Below are positions 1 through 7,429 of a stretch of DNA of 64,000 nucleotides, one piece after another. Within the stretch, counting starts at the first letter, position 1, and every line of letters starts with the position of its first letter. This stretch comes from Nocardia acidivorans NBRC 108247 (GTDB lineage Bacteria; Actinomycetota; Actinomycetes; Mycobacteriales; Mycobacteriaceae): the NCBI RefSeq assembly GCF_001625085.1, contig NZ_BDAW01000008.1, positions 56,786 to 120,785 on the forward strand, in the 5' to 3' direction. Under the pieces are notes generated by a model. It ran no database searches, was not told the origin of the DNA, and worked only from the letters and a program-made list of their open reading frames with translations. A program made the translations under genes and the position numbers.

Positions 1-187
1 TCGCCTGCGCGACAGCGCCGAGGGTCGTCCACGCGTGCGGTGCGTGCCCCTGTTCCTCGAGCCACGGTGAGTAGTGGTCGCTGCTGACCAGGAAATCGAA
101 TCCGGCCTGCTCGGCGGCGACCGCGTAGCGGACCAGCTCACGGGGACCGCTCTGCTCGGTCATCAGCGTGTATCCGAATCGGGTCAT
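1..187 (-). CDS. LLM-class F420-dependent oxidoreductase, N-terminal part only
   Basis: The first 62 residues are visible; the rest lies beyond the left edge. The protein starts MTRFGYTLMTEQ and continues with a (beta/alpha)8-barrel entry typical of luciferase-like, coenzyme F420-dependent oxidoreductases of the F420-dependent glucose-6-phosphate dehydrogenase family (AEQAGFDFLVSSDHYSPW, with the family's SDHYxPW-type motif). The ATG at 187 is preceded by a clear GAGAGGAG ribosome binding site. F420 enzymes are plentiful in mycobacteria and Nocardia. The substrate cannot be read from this fragment. Confidence 0.85.
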   Translation of the reverse strand, partial: MTRFGYTLMTEQSGPRELVRYAVAAEQAGFDFLVSSDHYSPWLEEQGHAPHAWTTLGAVAQA

Positions 188-280
188 TTCTGCTCCTCTC
201 ACGGACGGTTCCGAATGTTGCCTGGTATGCGCTGGAGATAGCCGCGCAGGCGAAACCAAAACCGGGAGACCGGTTGTTGC

Positions 281-433
281 CTACACCATCGCCTCGGCCC
301 CCGCCCCCTGCCCGGGTTGTGGATTCGGGGTGGCGATCAGGTCATCGGGTGCGCCCTGGCACAGGCTGAAGAACTTCTTGGCCGCATCCTGGTCCAGCAC
401 CCAGGCGACGGCCGTATCGATTCCGGTGATCAT
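281..433 (-). pseudogene. Truncated VOC (glyoxalase/bleomycin-resistance fold) gene, 50 codons
   Basis: The reading frame starts MITGIDTAVAWVLDQDAAKKFF, which matches the first beta-alpha unit of VOC-superfamily proteins (usual pattern: a start, then VWVLDQDxAxxFY). It then departs into a Pro/Gly-rich tail and stops after 50 residues; full VOC proteins are about 120-150 residues. The ATG has a good GGGAG site six bases upstream, so it may still be translated. A 16-codon reading frame with its own ribosome binding site (470-520, minus, beginning MAFDPPPKERK) lies just upstream and may be a leader or another remnant. I read this as a 3'-deleted gene; a real small protein is possible. Confidence 0.35.
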
Positions 434-620
434 GGCGGTCTCCCGTCGTGAATTCGCTTGTGCGGCAAGCTATTGCGCTACCTCGCGCTTGCGTTCCTTC
501 GGCGGCGGGTCGAATGCCATGACGCCCTCGCTTTCCGTGTCCGATGAAGCGAACCGAAATCGACGGTGGAAGCCTTTTAGGACAGTAATTGTCACCAATG
601 CCTGACCCGTCTTTTCGGGC

Positions 621-651
621 TTGCATTCGGTACCTGGGTACAGGCTTACCG
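621..651 (+). promoter_or_regulatory. MerR-type promoter with 19-bp spacer and central dyad
   Basis: A -35 element TTGCAT (621-626) and a weak -10 TTACCG (646-651) are separated by 19 bp, the elongated spacer typical of MerR-activated promoters. The spacer holds a perfect dyad, GTACC-TG-GGTAC (630-641). The start codon of the first gene is at 659, so the transcript would be leaderless or nearly so. The MerR protein encoded at 1000-1437 is the obvious regulator. The promoter reading is inferred from sequence. Confidence 0.6.
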
Positions 652-658
652 TGGGTTC

Positions 659-1003
659 ATGACGATCAACACCGGTTGCACCGGCTGGGTGCCGGACGCG
701 TGCACCCTGCCGACCGCCGCGCAGCGGAACCGGATCGCAGAGTTCGACCAGTTCTTCACCACCTCCGCACGTGCCTTTCGCCGGCCCGGCCCGGTGAGAT
801 TGGAGGTGGTGGTCGACCCGGCAGCCGAAGCTCTCGCGCGAGAGCTGGCCGGGCGCGAGTCGAACTGCTGCTCGTTCTTCACCTTCGAATTCACCAGCAC
901 CGCAGAGGGATTGGTAATGGCCGTCGGAGTTCCTCCGGCCTACGTGGAAGTATTGGACGCCTTCACCGCGCGCGCTCGGACCGGGATCGAGGCCGGGCGG
1001 TGA
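659..1003 (+). CDS. Small cysteine-containing protein co-encoded with MerR regulator
   Basis: A 114-residue soluble protein without signal peptide or membrane segment. It has cysteines at 7 and 15 near the N-terminus and an adjacent pair at 70-71 in the segment ESNCCSFFTFEF. Proteins with this ...E-x-x-CCSFF... motif are commonly encoded beside MerR-family genes in actinobacteria and are generally of unknown function. The Cys pair suggests thiol chemistry or soft-metal handling. The gene overlaps the merR-like gene by four bases (GTGA), so the two are almost certainly co-transcribed and translationally coupled. It starts only 8 bp after the predicted -10 element. Confidence 0.75.
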   Translation: MTINTGCTGWVPDACTLPTAAQRNRIAEFDQFFTTSARAFRRPGPVRLEVVVDPAAEALARELAGRESNCCSFFTFEFTSTAEGLVMAVGVPPAYVEVLDAFTARARTGIEAGR

Positions 1004-1437
1004 GTGCGTTGCGTACCGGCGAGTTGGCGGCCGCGGCCGGAGTCAATGTCCAGACGCTGCGCTACTACGAGCGCCGGGGCCTGCTCGCCGAACCCGAGCG
1101 CACCCTGGGCGGGCACCGGCTCTACCCCGACGGCGCGCTGACCGTGTTGCGGTTGATCAAAGCGGCCCAGCGCCTCGGATTCACCCTCGAACAAGTCGCC
1201 GAACTGCTGGAAGGTACCCGAGTCGGCTCCAATCGGCGCGCGGACGCGGGGTTGCGGGCGCGAGTGAGCGGCAAGCTCTCCGAGATCGACGCCGAACTCG
1301 CCGAACTCACCGAAGTCCGCGACACCCTGCGCGCCGCACTGGCGGCCGGGTGCACCGACCTACTGGTGTGCGGTGAATCGCCCGGGTGCCCCCTCCCGTT
1401 CGACGGCTTGCCAATGACCACTCCTTCTCTGTCCTGA
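1000..1437 (+). CDS. MerR-family transcriptional regulator, metal/thiol-sensing type
   Basis: A 145-residue MerR protein beginning at a GTG that overlaps the upstream stop. Residues 5-40 form the winged helix-turn-helix (TGELAAAAGVNVQTLRYYE then RRGLL), followed by the second DNA-binding helix pair and a long dimerisation helix (about 80-115). The C-terminal loop has three cysteines (C118, C124, C130, ending CPLP), resembling the metal-binding loop of mercury-type MerR. The helix-start cysteine equivalent to MerR Cys82 is absent (Ser/Asn there), so the classical three-coordinate Hg site is incomplete. It probably activates the dyad promoter at 621-651. The inducer is unknown: thiophilic metal, metalloid or an oxidant are all possible. 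Confidence 0.88.
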   Translation: MSALRTGELAAAAGVNVQTLRYYERRGLLAEPERTLGGHRLYPDGALTVLRLIKAAQRLGFTLEQVAELLEGTRVGSNRRADAGLRARVSGKLSEIDAELAELTEVRDTLRAALAAGCTDLLVCGESPGCPLPFDGLPMTTPSLS

Positions 1438-1466
1438 ACGCCCGCCACCTCGGCGTGCGAGACCGA

Positions 1467-1498
1467 GGCGAGGTCGTGGCCACGGGCCCGACCTCGCC
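1467..1498. terminator. Hairpin between convergent merR and ANTAR genes
   Basis: A perfect 10-bp stem GGCGAGGTCG/CGACCTCGCC with a 12-nt loop lies between two convergent genes. It has no U-tract, as is usual for actinobacterial terminators. It is flanked by two near-identical 14-bp direct repeats of the form GGCGTGYGAGACCG (about 1453 and 1502). Confidence 0.5.
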
Positions 1499-1610
1499 CC
1501 GGCGTGTGAGACCGGGCTGACTGCTTAACCTGACCTCTCACATCGGGTAGCCCCATCGCCGCAAGCTATGCGTGGTCGGCGCAACTCATTAGATCTGGTA
1601 ATCGTCAGAG

Positions 1611-2321
1611 CTACTTGGGCATGCGTTCGTGCAAGGTCAGCAGGATGTGGTCGAACGCGGCCATGGTCTCCGGACGCGGTGCGGGCACGGTCGGCAATTC
1701 GAAAACGAGCTGCTGGGCCAGATCCCGCAATTTGACATTGGCTTCCTGGGACCGCCACACCAACACCTTGAACGCCTGATCGGCGCTGATGCGGTACATG
1801 CGCATGAGCACACCCTTGGCCTGTTCGATGACCGCGCGCGCCTCCAGCACCTGTGGGAGTTGATGGTCCAGCGCACTCTGCTCGGCCGCGGCGAGGGTAT
1901 CGGACAGATCGATATAGAACCCGGTCGTGCCGACGGGCGCGCCGTCATCGCCGTAGATACGGTCCGCGACCACCATGACATTGTGCTCGTTGCCGCGGGT
2001 ATCGATGAACCGATGCCTGCTCGAGAACGGTTCGCCACTGGTGATCGACCGCGCGATGGTCGCGGCCACCTGCTCGCGATCGTCGGGATGCTTATGGGAC
2101 AGCATCAATTCGGTGGTCGGCTCGACCTCGCCCGGGATGTATCCGTGCATCCGGTACACCTCCGGGGACCAATCCCAGCGTTGGGTACCGAACCAGAACC
2201 GGAAGCTGCCCGCTACGGGACCCGGACGCGAACCATCAGCAAATACGACCGGGTCTTCAGGCTGCCCGACAGTTGAACTCACCACGCCATTATCCCCCGT
2301 GGTGTGCGCTTCGGTCGTCAC
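1611..2321 (-). CDS. PAS domain-ANTAR domain RNA-binding antiterminator
   Basis: A 236-residue cytoplasmic protein. Residues about 40-145 form a PAS_3-type sensor (FGTQRWDWSPEVYRMHGY, then HPDDREQV and the WxxGEP-like strand). Residues about 158-215 form an ANTAR domain (LEARAVIEQAKGVLMRMYRI, with the expected ARxxIEQAKGxLM signature and the Ala/Gln-rich third helix). PAS-ANTAR proteins are common in mycobacteria and Nocardia and act on paired RNA hairpins to prevent termination. No kinase or receiver domain is present, so the signal is probably sensed directly by PAS. The ATG is at 2321; it lies alone, with nothing co-directional close by. Confidence 0.88.
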   Translation of the reverse strand: MTTEAHTTGDNGVVSSTVGQPEDPVVFADGSRPGPVAGSFRFWFGTQRWDWSPEVYRMHGYIPGEVEPTTELMLSHKHPDDREQVAATIARSITSGEPFSSRHRFIDTRGNEHNVMVVADRIYGDDGAPVGTTGFYIDLSDTLAAAEQSALDHQLPQVLEARAVIEQAKGVLMRMYRISADQAFKVLVWRSQEANVKLRDLAQQLVFELPTVPAPRPETMAAFDHILLTLHERMPK

Positions 2322-2684
2322 AGCAGCCCGGTCCGGCGGGCATGTTCGACCGCGGATCGGATGCGCGGCGGGCTGGACTCATCGAAGAACGGGCGGCAGG
2401 CCAACAACCACACGGTCATGGCCGTCGTCCGGTGGTGGTCGAACAGGTGTGCGGATCGCGGGCCAATGTCGCCGCCAGTCGCGGACCCGATATCGACGCC
2501 ACCATCGGCATCATGCGCACGGTCCTGGCCGCGCACGCGTAAACCCGCACGCCATGGGCGGAGCAAAAGTGGAATTCGACGTTTCAGTGAAGCCATCAGA
2601 ATGAAACATCGGTAGGTCAACGGTATCGTGACCCGCGGCGGTCCGAAGTTTATCGGGTTGCGTTTCAAACATATTGGGAGATGT
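2322..2684. other. 363-bp intergenic region, no supportable gene
   Basis: This stretch lies between the start of the PAS-ANTAR gene (minus) and the start of a secreted-protein gene (plus), so it must hold two divergent promoters. Short open frames exist on both strands but none has a ribosome binding site, recognisable domain or convincing codon use. I see no repeat or insertion-sequence end. Confidence 0.5.
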
Positions 2685-3266
2685 ATGCGTTACAGGAAGT
2701 TCGCCGCTACCGCGCTCATGGCTGCCGCTGCGACCGGTATTGCCGCCGGGACCGGTTATGCGGCTCCGGCCGATCCGGCTCCGGCCGCCGTGCAGCAGGT
2801 GACTCCGGCTGCCGAGGCACAGGGGCAGGATCACGGGGTTGATTACTCGGTGAAGTTGGCTGATGCCGGGAATACCGTCGTCACCCGGGTGACCGGGGGC
2901 GCGTTCAGCCTCGATGCCGATGGCAAGGCCGTCACGCTGAAGAGGCAGGACGGACAGGTCGTGGCTCAGCTGCCGTTGACCGGGAAGGCGGGGCAGCAGG
3001 AGATCGCGCTGACCGCGGCGATCGATCAGGACGGGCGGCAGCTGTCGCTGACCGCGCCCAAGGATGTGTCGGTCGAGTTCATCGGATCGCAGGAGTGGTT
3101 CTTCTCCGAATTGCAGCATGCCGCGCTCGGTGGCGTCATCGGCGCGATCGTCGGTGCGTTCTTCTTCGGGATCGGATTGCCGTTCGGTGCGCTGATCGGC
3201 CTGCTCATCGCGGGCGGACAGCCGCTCATCGATTCGGGGTCCGCGTACTTCAGTGGGCAGCCCTGA
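2685..3266 (+). CDS. Small secreted Ala/Gly-rich protein with C-terminal hydrophobic domain (paralogue A)
   Basis: A 193-residue protein with a signal peptide (RKFAATALMAAAATGIAAG, likely cleavage after GYA at about 26). The mature part has a beta-rich domain with the pattern DHGVDYSVKLADAGNTVVTRV, then GGAFSLDADGKAVTL and PLTGKAGQ. The C-terminal 50 residues are hydrophobic and glycine-rich (GGVIGAIVGAFFFGIGLPFG), enough for one or two membrane passes. The start at 2685 follows a GGGAG site. The product of 14607-15146 is a clear paralogue with the same signal-beta domain-Gly-rich tail plan. Such proteins are common in Nocardia; the function is unknown. Confidence 0.78.
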   Translation: MRYRKFAATALMAAAATGIAAGTGYAAPADPAPAAVQQVTPAAEAQGQDHGVDYSVKLADAGNTVVTRVTGGAFSLDADGKAVTLKRQDGQVVAQLPLTGKAGQQEIALTAAIDQDGRQLSLTAPKDVSVEFIGSQEWFFSELQHAALGGVIGAIVGAFFFGIGLPFGALIGLLIAGGQPLIDSGSAYFSGQP

Positions 3267-4024
3267 GGATTCTGATTCTGGGCGGCACCCGGGAGGCCCG
3301 GGAGCTGGCCGATATCGCCTCCGGTGAGCGGGGATTGGACATCGTCTCCTCGCTCGCCGGTCGCGTGCGCGCACCCGTCCTGCCGGTGGGGCAGGTGCGG
3401 GTGGGGGGATTCGGGGGAGTGGACGGGCTGCGGGAGTGGCTGGGCGAGAACGAGATCGACGCCGTCGTCGATGCCACGCATCCGTTCGCCGGGGGGATGA
3501 CCGCCAATGCCGCGCGGGCCGCCGCGGACGCCGGATTGCGGGTGCTGCATGTGCGCCGCCCGGGATGGCGGGAACGGCGGGGGGACAGATGGATTCGCGT
3601 ACCCGATGGCAAGGCTGCCGCGGAAGCCATTGCGGGACTGGGGGATCGGGTCTTCCTGACCATCGGGCGGCAAGGGGTGGCGGCGTTCGCCGGAGCGGGG
3701 CAGTGGTTTCTGATCCGCGCCATCGATCCGCCCGAGGATGCCGTTCCGGCGCGGTATGAATTGCTGCTGGCGCGTGGACCTTTCGCGCTCGCGGAGGAGA
3801 TCGCACTGCTGCGAGAGCATCGCATCGAGGTCGTGGTGACCAAGGACAGCGGGGGAGCGTTGACCGAGGCCAAGCTCACCGCCGCCCGCACCCTGGGTAT
3901 CCCGGTGGTGATGATCGATCGCCCGCCGCTGCCTGAGGGGGCGCTTCAGGTGGAAAACGTTGCCGCGGCCCGGGATTGGCTGCGGCAACTCGGTTCAGGA
4001 GAGTCGGCTGGTGGGCTGGAGTAG
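3263..4024 (+). CDS. cobK: Precorrin-6A reductase CobK
   Basis: About 253 residues. Reduces precorrin-6A to precorrin-6B with NADPH in aerobic cobalamin synthesis. Family hallmarks are the N-terminal ILILGGTREARELAD nucleotide-binding loop, DATHPFAGGMTANAARAA (about 73-90), and the late VVVTKDSGGALTEAKLTAARTLGIPVVMIDRPP segment. Homology begins exactly at a CTG codon (3263) overlapping the upstream TGA as CTGA; there is no ATG, GTG or TTG in frame nearby, and the next in-frame ATG is at 3095, deep inside the neighbouring gene. I therefore annotate a CTG start. The 3' end overlaps the convergent PadR gene by 30 bp. Confidence 0.85.
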   Translation: MRILILGGTREARELADIASGERGLDIVSSLAGRVRAPVLPVGQVRVGGFGGVDGLREWLGENEIDAVVDATHPFAGGMTANAARAAADAGLRVLHVRRPGWRERRGDRWIRVPDGKAAAEAIAGLGDRVFLTIGRQGVAAFAGAGQWFLIRAIDPPEDAVPARYELLLARGPFALAEEIALLREHRIEVVVTKDSGGALTEAKLTAARTLGIPVVMIDRPPLPEGALQVENVAAARDWLRQLGSGESAGGLE

Positions 4025-4540
4025 CTCGGGCAGCCGGTCGAACCAGGCCAGTACCGCACGCTCGTAGCGGATGCCGAAGTCGACGGTGGCCCGCTCGAAC
4101 GGCGACAACTGCTGTTCGTCATGGCTGCCGAGGTATCCGGAGAGGCGCTGTTCGTGAATCACCCGATTGGTGGCGATGATTCGGTCCAGGCGGGAGCGTT
4201 CCACGAACTCACCGAAGGACAGGGTGAGTAGCAGTGGCACCCGGATGGTTTCGGCCCCCGGATCGCGGGCGATCCACTCGGCGAAGGCTTCCCGGCCGTT
4301 CTCGGTGATCCGGTACGGGGTGCGATCGCGCGCACCTGCCTCACCCTTCTCGACCAGACCGATCTGGTGCATGGCCGCCAGTTCGCGGTAGACCTGGCTC
4401 TGGGTGATGGTCCAGAAGTCGCCGATGCGATCCTGCGCCTGGGCGACCAGATCCCAGCCGGACATATCGCCCCGGTGCAGGAAACCGAGTAGGGAAGCGG
4501 CCGTCGAATTGAGCGGGCGCCGGGTCTTTTCCTCTGCCAC
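3995..4540 (-). CDS. PadR-family transcriptional regulator
   Basis: A 181-residue PadR protein: N-terminal winged helix (about 10-90; LNSTAASLLGFLHRGDMSGW then TITQSQVYRELAAMHQIGLV) and a C-terminal helical dimerisation/effector domain of the virulence-activator type (VRVPLLLTLSFGEF, LDRIIATNRVIHEQRL). The GTG start at 4540 has a strong GGAAGGAG site. It lies 35 bp after the stop of cobIJ on the same strand, with a perfect 7-bp dyad in the gap, so it is probably self-regulated. It might also act on the cob genes. Effector unknown. Confidence 0.88.
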   Translation of the reverse strand: MAEEKTRRPLNSTAASLLGFLHRGDMSGWDLVAQAQDRIGDFWTITQSQVYRELAAMHQIGLVEKGEAGARDRTPYRITENGREAFAEWIARDPGAETIRVPLLLTLSFGEFVERSRLDRIIATNRVIHEQRLSGYLGSHDEQQLSPFERATVDFGIRYERAVLAWFDRLPELLQPTSRLS

Positions 4541-4558
4541 TGCACTCCTTCCAGCCTG

Positions 4559-4575
4559 TATTCCACTATGGAATA
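4559..4575 (-). promoter_or_regulatory. PadR operator candidate (7-3-7 inverted repeat)
   Basis: TATTCCA-CTA-TGGAATA, a perfect AT-rich palindrome in an otherwise GC-rich region, 19 bp upstream of the padR start and directly after the cobIJ stop. AT-rich dyads next to the regulator gene are the usual PadR autoregulatory sites. Confidence 0.55.
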
Positions 4576-6147
4576 TTAATCGCCGTATCGGCGGGAGGTG
4601 TACACCCTCGGTCCGTCCGGCGCGTCGAACAGCCTGGTGGTGGAGGCCCCGATGATCAGCAGGGTGCGCATATCCACTTCGTCGGGGTTCAGTTCGGCCA
4701 GGGTGGTCACCCGCACGGTCTCGGTCGGGCCGCCCACATCGCGGCCGATCACCACCGGGGTCTCGGGCTTGCGATGCTCGAGCACGAGATCCCGCATGGC
4801 CCCGACCTGCCACTTGCGTTGCGAGGAGGCCGGGTTGTAAACGGCGAAGGCCATATCGGCCGCGGCCACGGCGGAGATCCGCCCGGCCACCACCTCCCAC
4901 GGCTTGAGCCGGTCCGAGAGCGAGAGCATGGCGAAATCGTGGCCCAGCGGTGCGCCCATCCTGCTCGCCACGGCATTGGCCGCGGTCACGCCGGGGAGCA
5001 CCCGCACCGGGACATCCCGCCACTGCGGATCGGCCGACTCCTCGACCACCGCCGCTGCCATGGCGAATACCCCGGGATCCCCACCCGAAACAACCACCAC
5101 CTTGTGCCCATTCTTGGCCAGGTCCAAAGCCATTGCGGCGCGCTCTGATTCGACCTTGTTATCGCTGGAGTGGCGGCGCTGGCCCGCGCGCTCGGGGACC
5201 CGGTTCATGTAGGTCGTATAGCCGACGATGTCGGTGGCTTCCGCGAGCGCCCGCGTGACCTCCGGTGTAACCCAGTCGGCGGCACCGGGGCCCAAGCCGA
5301 CCACGACCACCTCGCCGATCGAACTACCCTGCGCCGCAACCGATGCGGTCGCATGAGATGTGACCGCGGTATCGTTCCGCTCGGTGGCTGCCGCCGTGGA
5401 CGCCGCGCCGGTCAAGGCGATTCGGGTCTCGGGCTTCGGGCCCGGCACGATGGTGATGGCGAAATACGGCACGCCGGCCTCGTCCACCTCGGCGGCGCGC
5501 AGCACCCGCTGCCGGGCGGAGCTCGCCCGCTCCACGTAGTAGGCGTCGTCCAGGCGGCCCGAATCCGAAAGTGCCTGGCGCACACCGGGATACATCCGCC
5601 CCAACTTCATGATGGCCGCGGCGTCGGTGGTGCGCAGCCGCTCGGTGAGCTCCTCGACCGGCATGGTGCCGGGCAGTACCGAAAGCACCTGCTCGCCCTC
5701 GACCAGGGGCGTGCCCAGTGCGGCGGAGGCGGCGCTGACCGAGGTGACGCCCGGAATGATCTCGCTCTCGAAGCGATCGGCCAGGCGGCGATGCATATGC
5801 TGAAAGGAACTGTAGAAGAACGGATCTCCGGCGGCGAGCAATGCCACCGAACGCCCGGCGTCGAGGTGCTCGGCCAGCCGGGCGGCCGCGGACTCGTAGA
5901 ACTCGTCGATCGCGCCCTGATAACCACCCGGATGGTCGGTGGTCTCGGTGGTCACCGGATACACCAGGTGTTCTTCGAGCTGCCCGGCCCGCATATACGG
6001 CGCGGCAATGGCCCGCGAGATGCTGCGCCCGTGCTTGGCGCTGTGGAACGCGATCACATCGGCCGCGCCGATGATCCGCGCAGCCTTGACCGTCACCAGT
6101 TCCGGATCGCCCGGTCCGAGGCCGACGCCCCAGAGCTTGCCGCTCAT
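4576..6147 (-). CDS. cobIJ: Bifunctional precorrin-2 C20-methyltransferase / precorrin-3B C17-methyltransferase CobIJ
   Basis: A 523-residue fusion of two SAM-dependent tetrapyrrole methylases. The CobI half (about 1-250) starts [20 protein letters not shown] and contains [15 protein letters not shown] and the [20 protein letters not shown] loop. After an Ala/Thr-rich linker (about 255-285) the CobJ half starts [19 protein letters not shown] and contains [18 protein letters not shown] and [22 protein letters not shown]. The same fusion is found in mycobacteria. The two steps bracket the CobG ring-contraction step. The ATG overlaps the cobH stop (ATGA), so both are translated from one message. 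Confidence 0.95.
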   Translation of the reverse strand: MSGKLWGVGLGPGDPELVTVKAARIIGAADVIAFHSAKHGRSISRAIAAPYMRAGQLEEHLVYPVTTETTDHPGGYQGAIDEFYESAAARLAEHLDAGRSVALLAAGDPFFYSSFQHMHRRLADRFESEIIPGVTSVSAASAALGTPLVEGEQVLSVLPGTMPVEELTERLRTTDAAAIMKLGRMYPGVRQALSDSGRLDDAYYVERASSARQRVLRAAEVDEAGVPYFAITIVPGPKPETRIALTGAASTAAATERNDTAVTSHATASVAAQGSSIGEVVVVGLGPGAADWVTPEVTRALAEATDIVGYTTYMNRVPERAGQRRHSSDNKVESERAAMALDLAKNGHKVVVVSGGDPGVFAMAAAVVEESADPQWRDVPVRVLPGVTAANAVASRMGAPLGHDFAMLSLSDRLKPWEVVAGRISAVAAADMAFAVYNPASSQRKWQVGAMRDLVLEHRKPETPVVIGRDVGGPTETVRVTTLAELNPDEVDMRTLLIIGASTTRLFDAPDGPRVYTSRRYGD

Positions 6148-6779
6148 TCCTGTTCGCTCGCAATCGCATTGAGGGCGGCGGCGGTCATGGCACTGCCACC
6201 GCGTCGTCCGCGCACGGTGAGGAATTCGATATCCCCGTATTCGGCCAGGGCCTGTTTGGATTCGGCCGCGCCGATGAATCCGACCGGAATCCCGATCACC
6301 GCCGCGGGTGCGGGCACACCGGCGTCGAGCATATCGAGCAGATGGAACAGCGCGGTCGGGGCATTGCCGATCGCCACCACCGCGCCGTCCATACGATCGC
6401 GCAGGAGTTCCAGTGCCGCAACGGATCTGGTATTGCCCATCGCTGCCGCGAGCCCGGGCACCCGGGGATCGCCCAGCAGGCACAGCACCTCGTTGTCCGC
6501 GGGCAGCCGCTTGCGGGTCACCCCCGAGGCCACCATATTGGCATCGCACAGAATGGGCGCTCCGGCCCGCATGGCCGCGCGCGCCGCGTTCACCACACCA
6601 TTGCTGAACTCCACGTCCGCGGCCAGATCCACCTGCCCGCAGGCATGGATCATGCGCACCACGACCTGCGACACATCCGCCGGAAAGCGTTCCAGATCGG
6701 CTTCGGCGCGAATCGTGGCGAACGAGCGCCGATAGATCTCGGCCCCGTCGGTGAGGTAGCTGGTACGCACGTCGGACAT
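6144..6779 (-). CDS. cobH: Precorrin-8X methylmutase CobH
   Basis: About 211 residues; moves a methyl group from C11 to C12 to give hydrogenobyrinic acid. The diagnostic [21 protein letters not shown] segment with the catalytic histidine is present, followed by [36 protein letters not shown] and the C-terminal [12 protein letters not shown] and [20 protein letters not shown] blocks. The ATG at 6779 is chosen on homology; a GTG three codons upstream (6788) is possible. First gene of the cobH-cobIJ pair, with coupled translation. Confidence 0.94.
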   Translation of the reverse strand: MSDVRTSYLTDGAEIYRRSFATIRAEADLERFPADVSQVVVRMIHACGQVDLAADVEFSNGVVNAARAAMRAGAPILCDANMVASGVTRKRLPADNEVLCLLGDPRVPGLAAAMGNTRSVAALELLRDRMDGAVVAIGNAPTALFHLLDMLDAGVPAPAAVIGIPVGFIGAAESKQALAEYGDIEFLTVRGRRGGSAMTAAALNAIASEQE

Positions 6780-6804
6780 GGCCTCCACCCTAGATTTGGC
6801 CCCC

Positions 6805-6838
6805 GCGACGGCCGGGGGCGGGTGGTCTGGGCCGTCGC
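6805..6838. terminator. Hairpin downstream of the Lrp gene
   Basis: A perfect 9-bp stem GCGACGGCC/GGCCGTCGC with a 16-nt G-rich loop lies between the lrp-like stop and the cobH start. It probably limits read-through from the regulator into cobH. Confidence 0.45.
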
Positions 6839-6853
6839 CTGCGCGCTGTGCCC

Positions 6854-7294
6854 TCAGGTGCGCGGACGCTCCAGCAGCCGCGACATGACAATGCTGCTGC
6901 GGGTGCGGCCGACCCGCGCGTTCTCGCGAATGCGCTCCACGGTCACCTCGATCTCGGCCATATCGGTGGCCATGACGTGCACGAGCGCATCGGCCTCACC
7001 CGCGATGGTCCAGACTCCGACGACCTGCGGAATAGGTTCCAGGCTCTTGCGCAGTTCGGCGGGTGAGATGTTGTCGCGGTAATAGACCTCGACATACGCC
7101 TCGGTGCGCCAGCCCAGCGCGGCCGGATTGACCAGTGCGGTGAAGCCGGTGATCTGCCCGCCCGCCACCATCTTGTCCACCCGCCGTTTCACCGCGGGCG
7201 CGGACAACCCGACCACCGCGCCGATCTCCTGGAACGATGCCCGCGCCTGCTTGAGCAGATGGGCCAGAATCCGACGATCGAGCTCGTCCACCAC
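6854..7294 (-). CDS. Lrp/AsnC-family transcriptional regulator
   Basis: A 146-residue protein with an N-terminal HTH ([20 protein letters not shown] then [14 protein letters not shown]) and a C-terminal RAM ligand-binding domain ([39 protein letters not shown]). Starts at GTG 7294. It is divergent from the DDAH-like gene at 7430. The same divergent asnC/DDAH-like pairing is found in Mycobacterium tuberculosis next to ornithine aminotransferase genes, so arginine, ornithine or a related amino acid is a likely effector. Three CGCAACG repeats in the shared promoter are probable binding sites. Confidence 0.9.
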   Translation of the reverse strand: MVDELDRRILAHLLKQARASFQEIGAVVGLSAPAVKRRVDKMVAGGQITGFTALVNPAALGWRTEAYVEVYYRDNISPAELRKSLEPIPQVVGVWTIAGEADALVHVMATDMAEIEVTVERIRENARVGRTRSSIVMSRLLERPRT

Positions 7295-7311
7295 GACGCC
7301 TTTCGCTTGGG

Positions 7312-7372
7312 CGCAACGATTAGCTACAGAACCGCGAATCTACGCAACGATTCGCTATTTCAAGCGCAACGG
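7312..7372. promoter_or_regulatory. Three CGCAACG repeats, probable Lrp operator
   Basis: Two near-perfect 15-bp direct repeats, CGCAACGATTAGCTA (7312) and CGCAACGATTCGCTA (7343), and a third shorter copy CGCAACGG (7365) sit between the divergent lrp-like and DDAH-like genes. Starts are 31 and 22 bp apart, about three and two helical turns, as expected for multimeric Lrp binding on one DNA face. Confidence 0.5.
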
Positions 7373-7429
7373 TACGCCATTTACCTTCGTGACCAAGCTG
7401 TGTACCGCACAAGTTCAGAAGGAGCCTCG

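Noticed and set aside
2273..2615. Open frames of 89-103 codons between the ANTAR and secreted-protein genes
   Set aside because: No ribosome binding site, no known domain, and overlap of the ANTAR start; treated as non-coding.
5170..6735. A 521-codon open frame on the plus strand
   Set aside because: Antisense of cobIJ and cobH, which match their families end to end.
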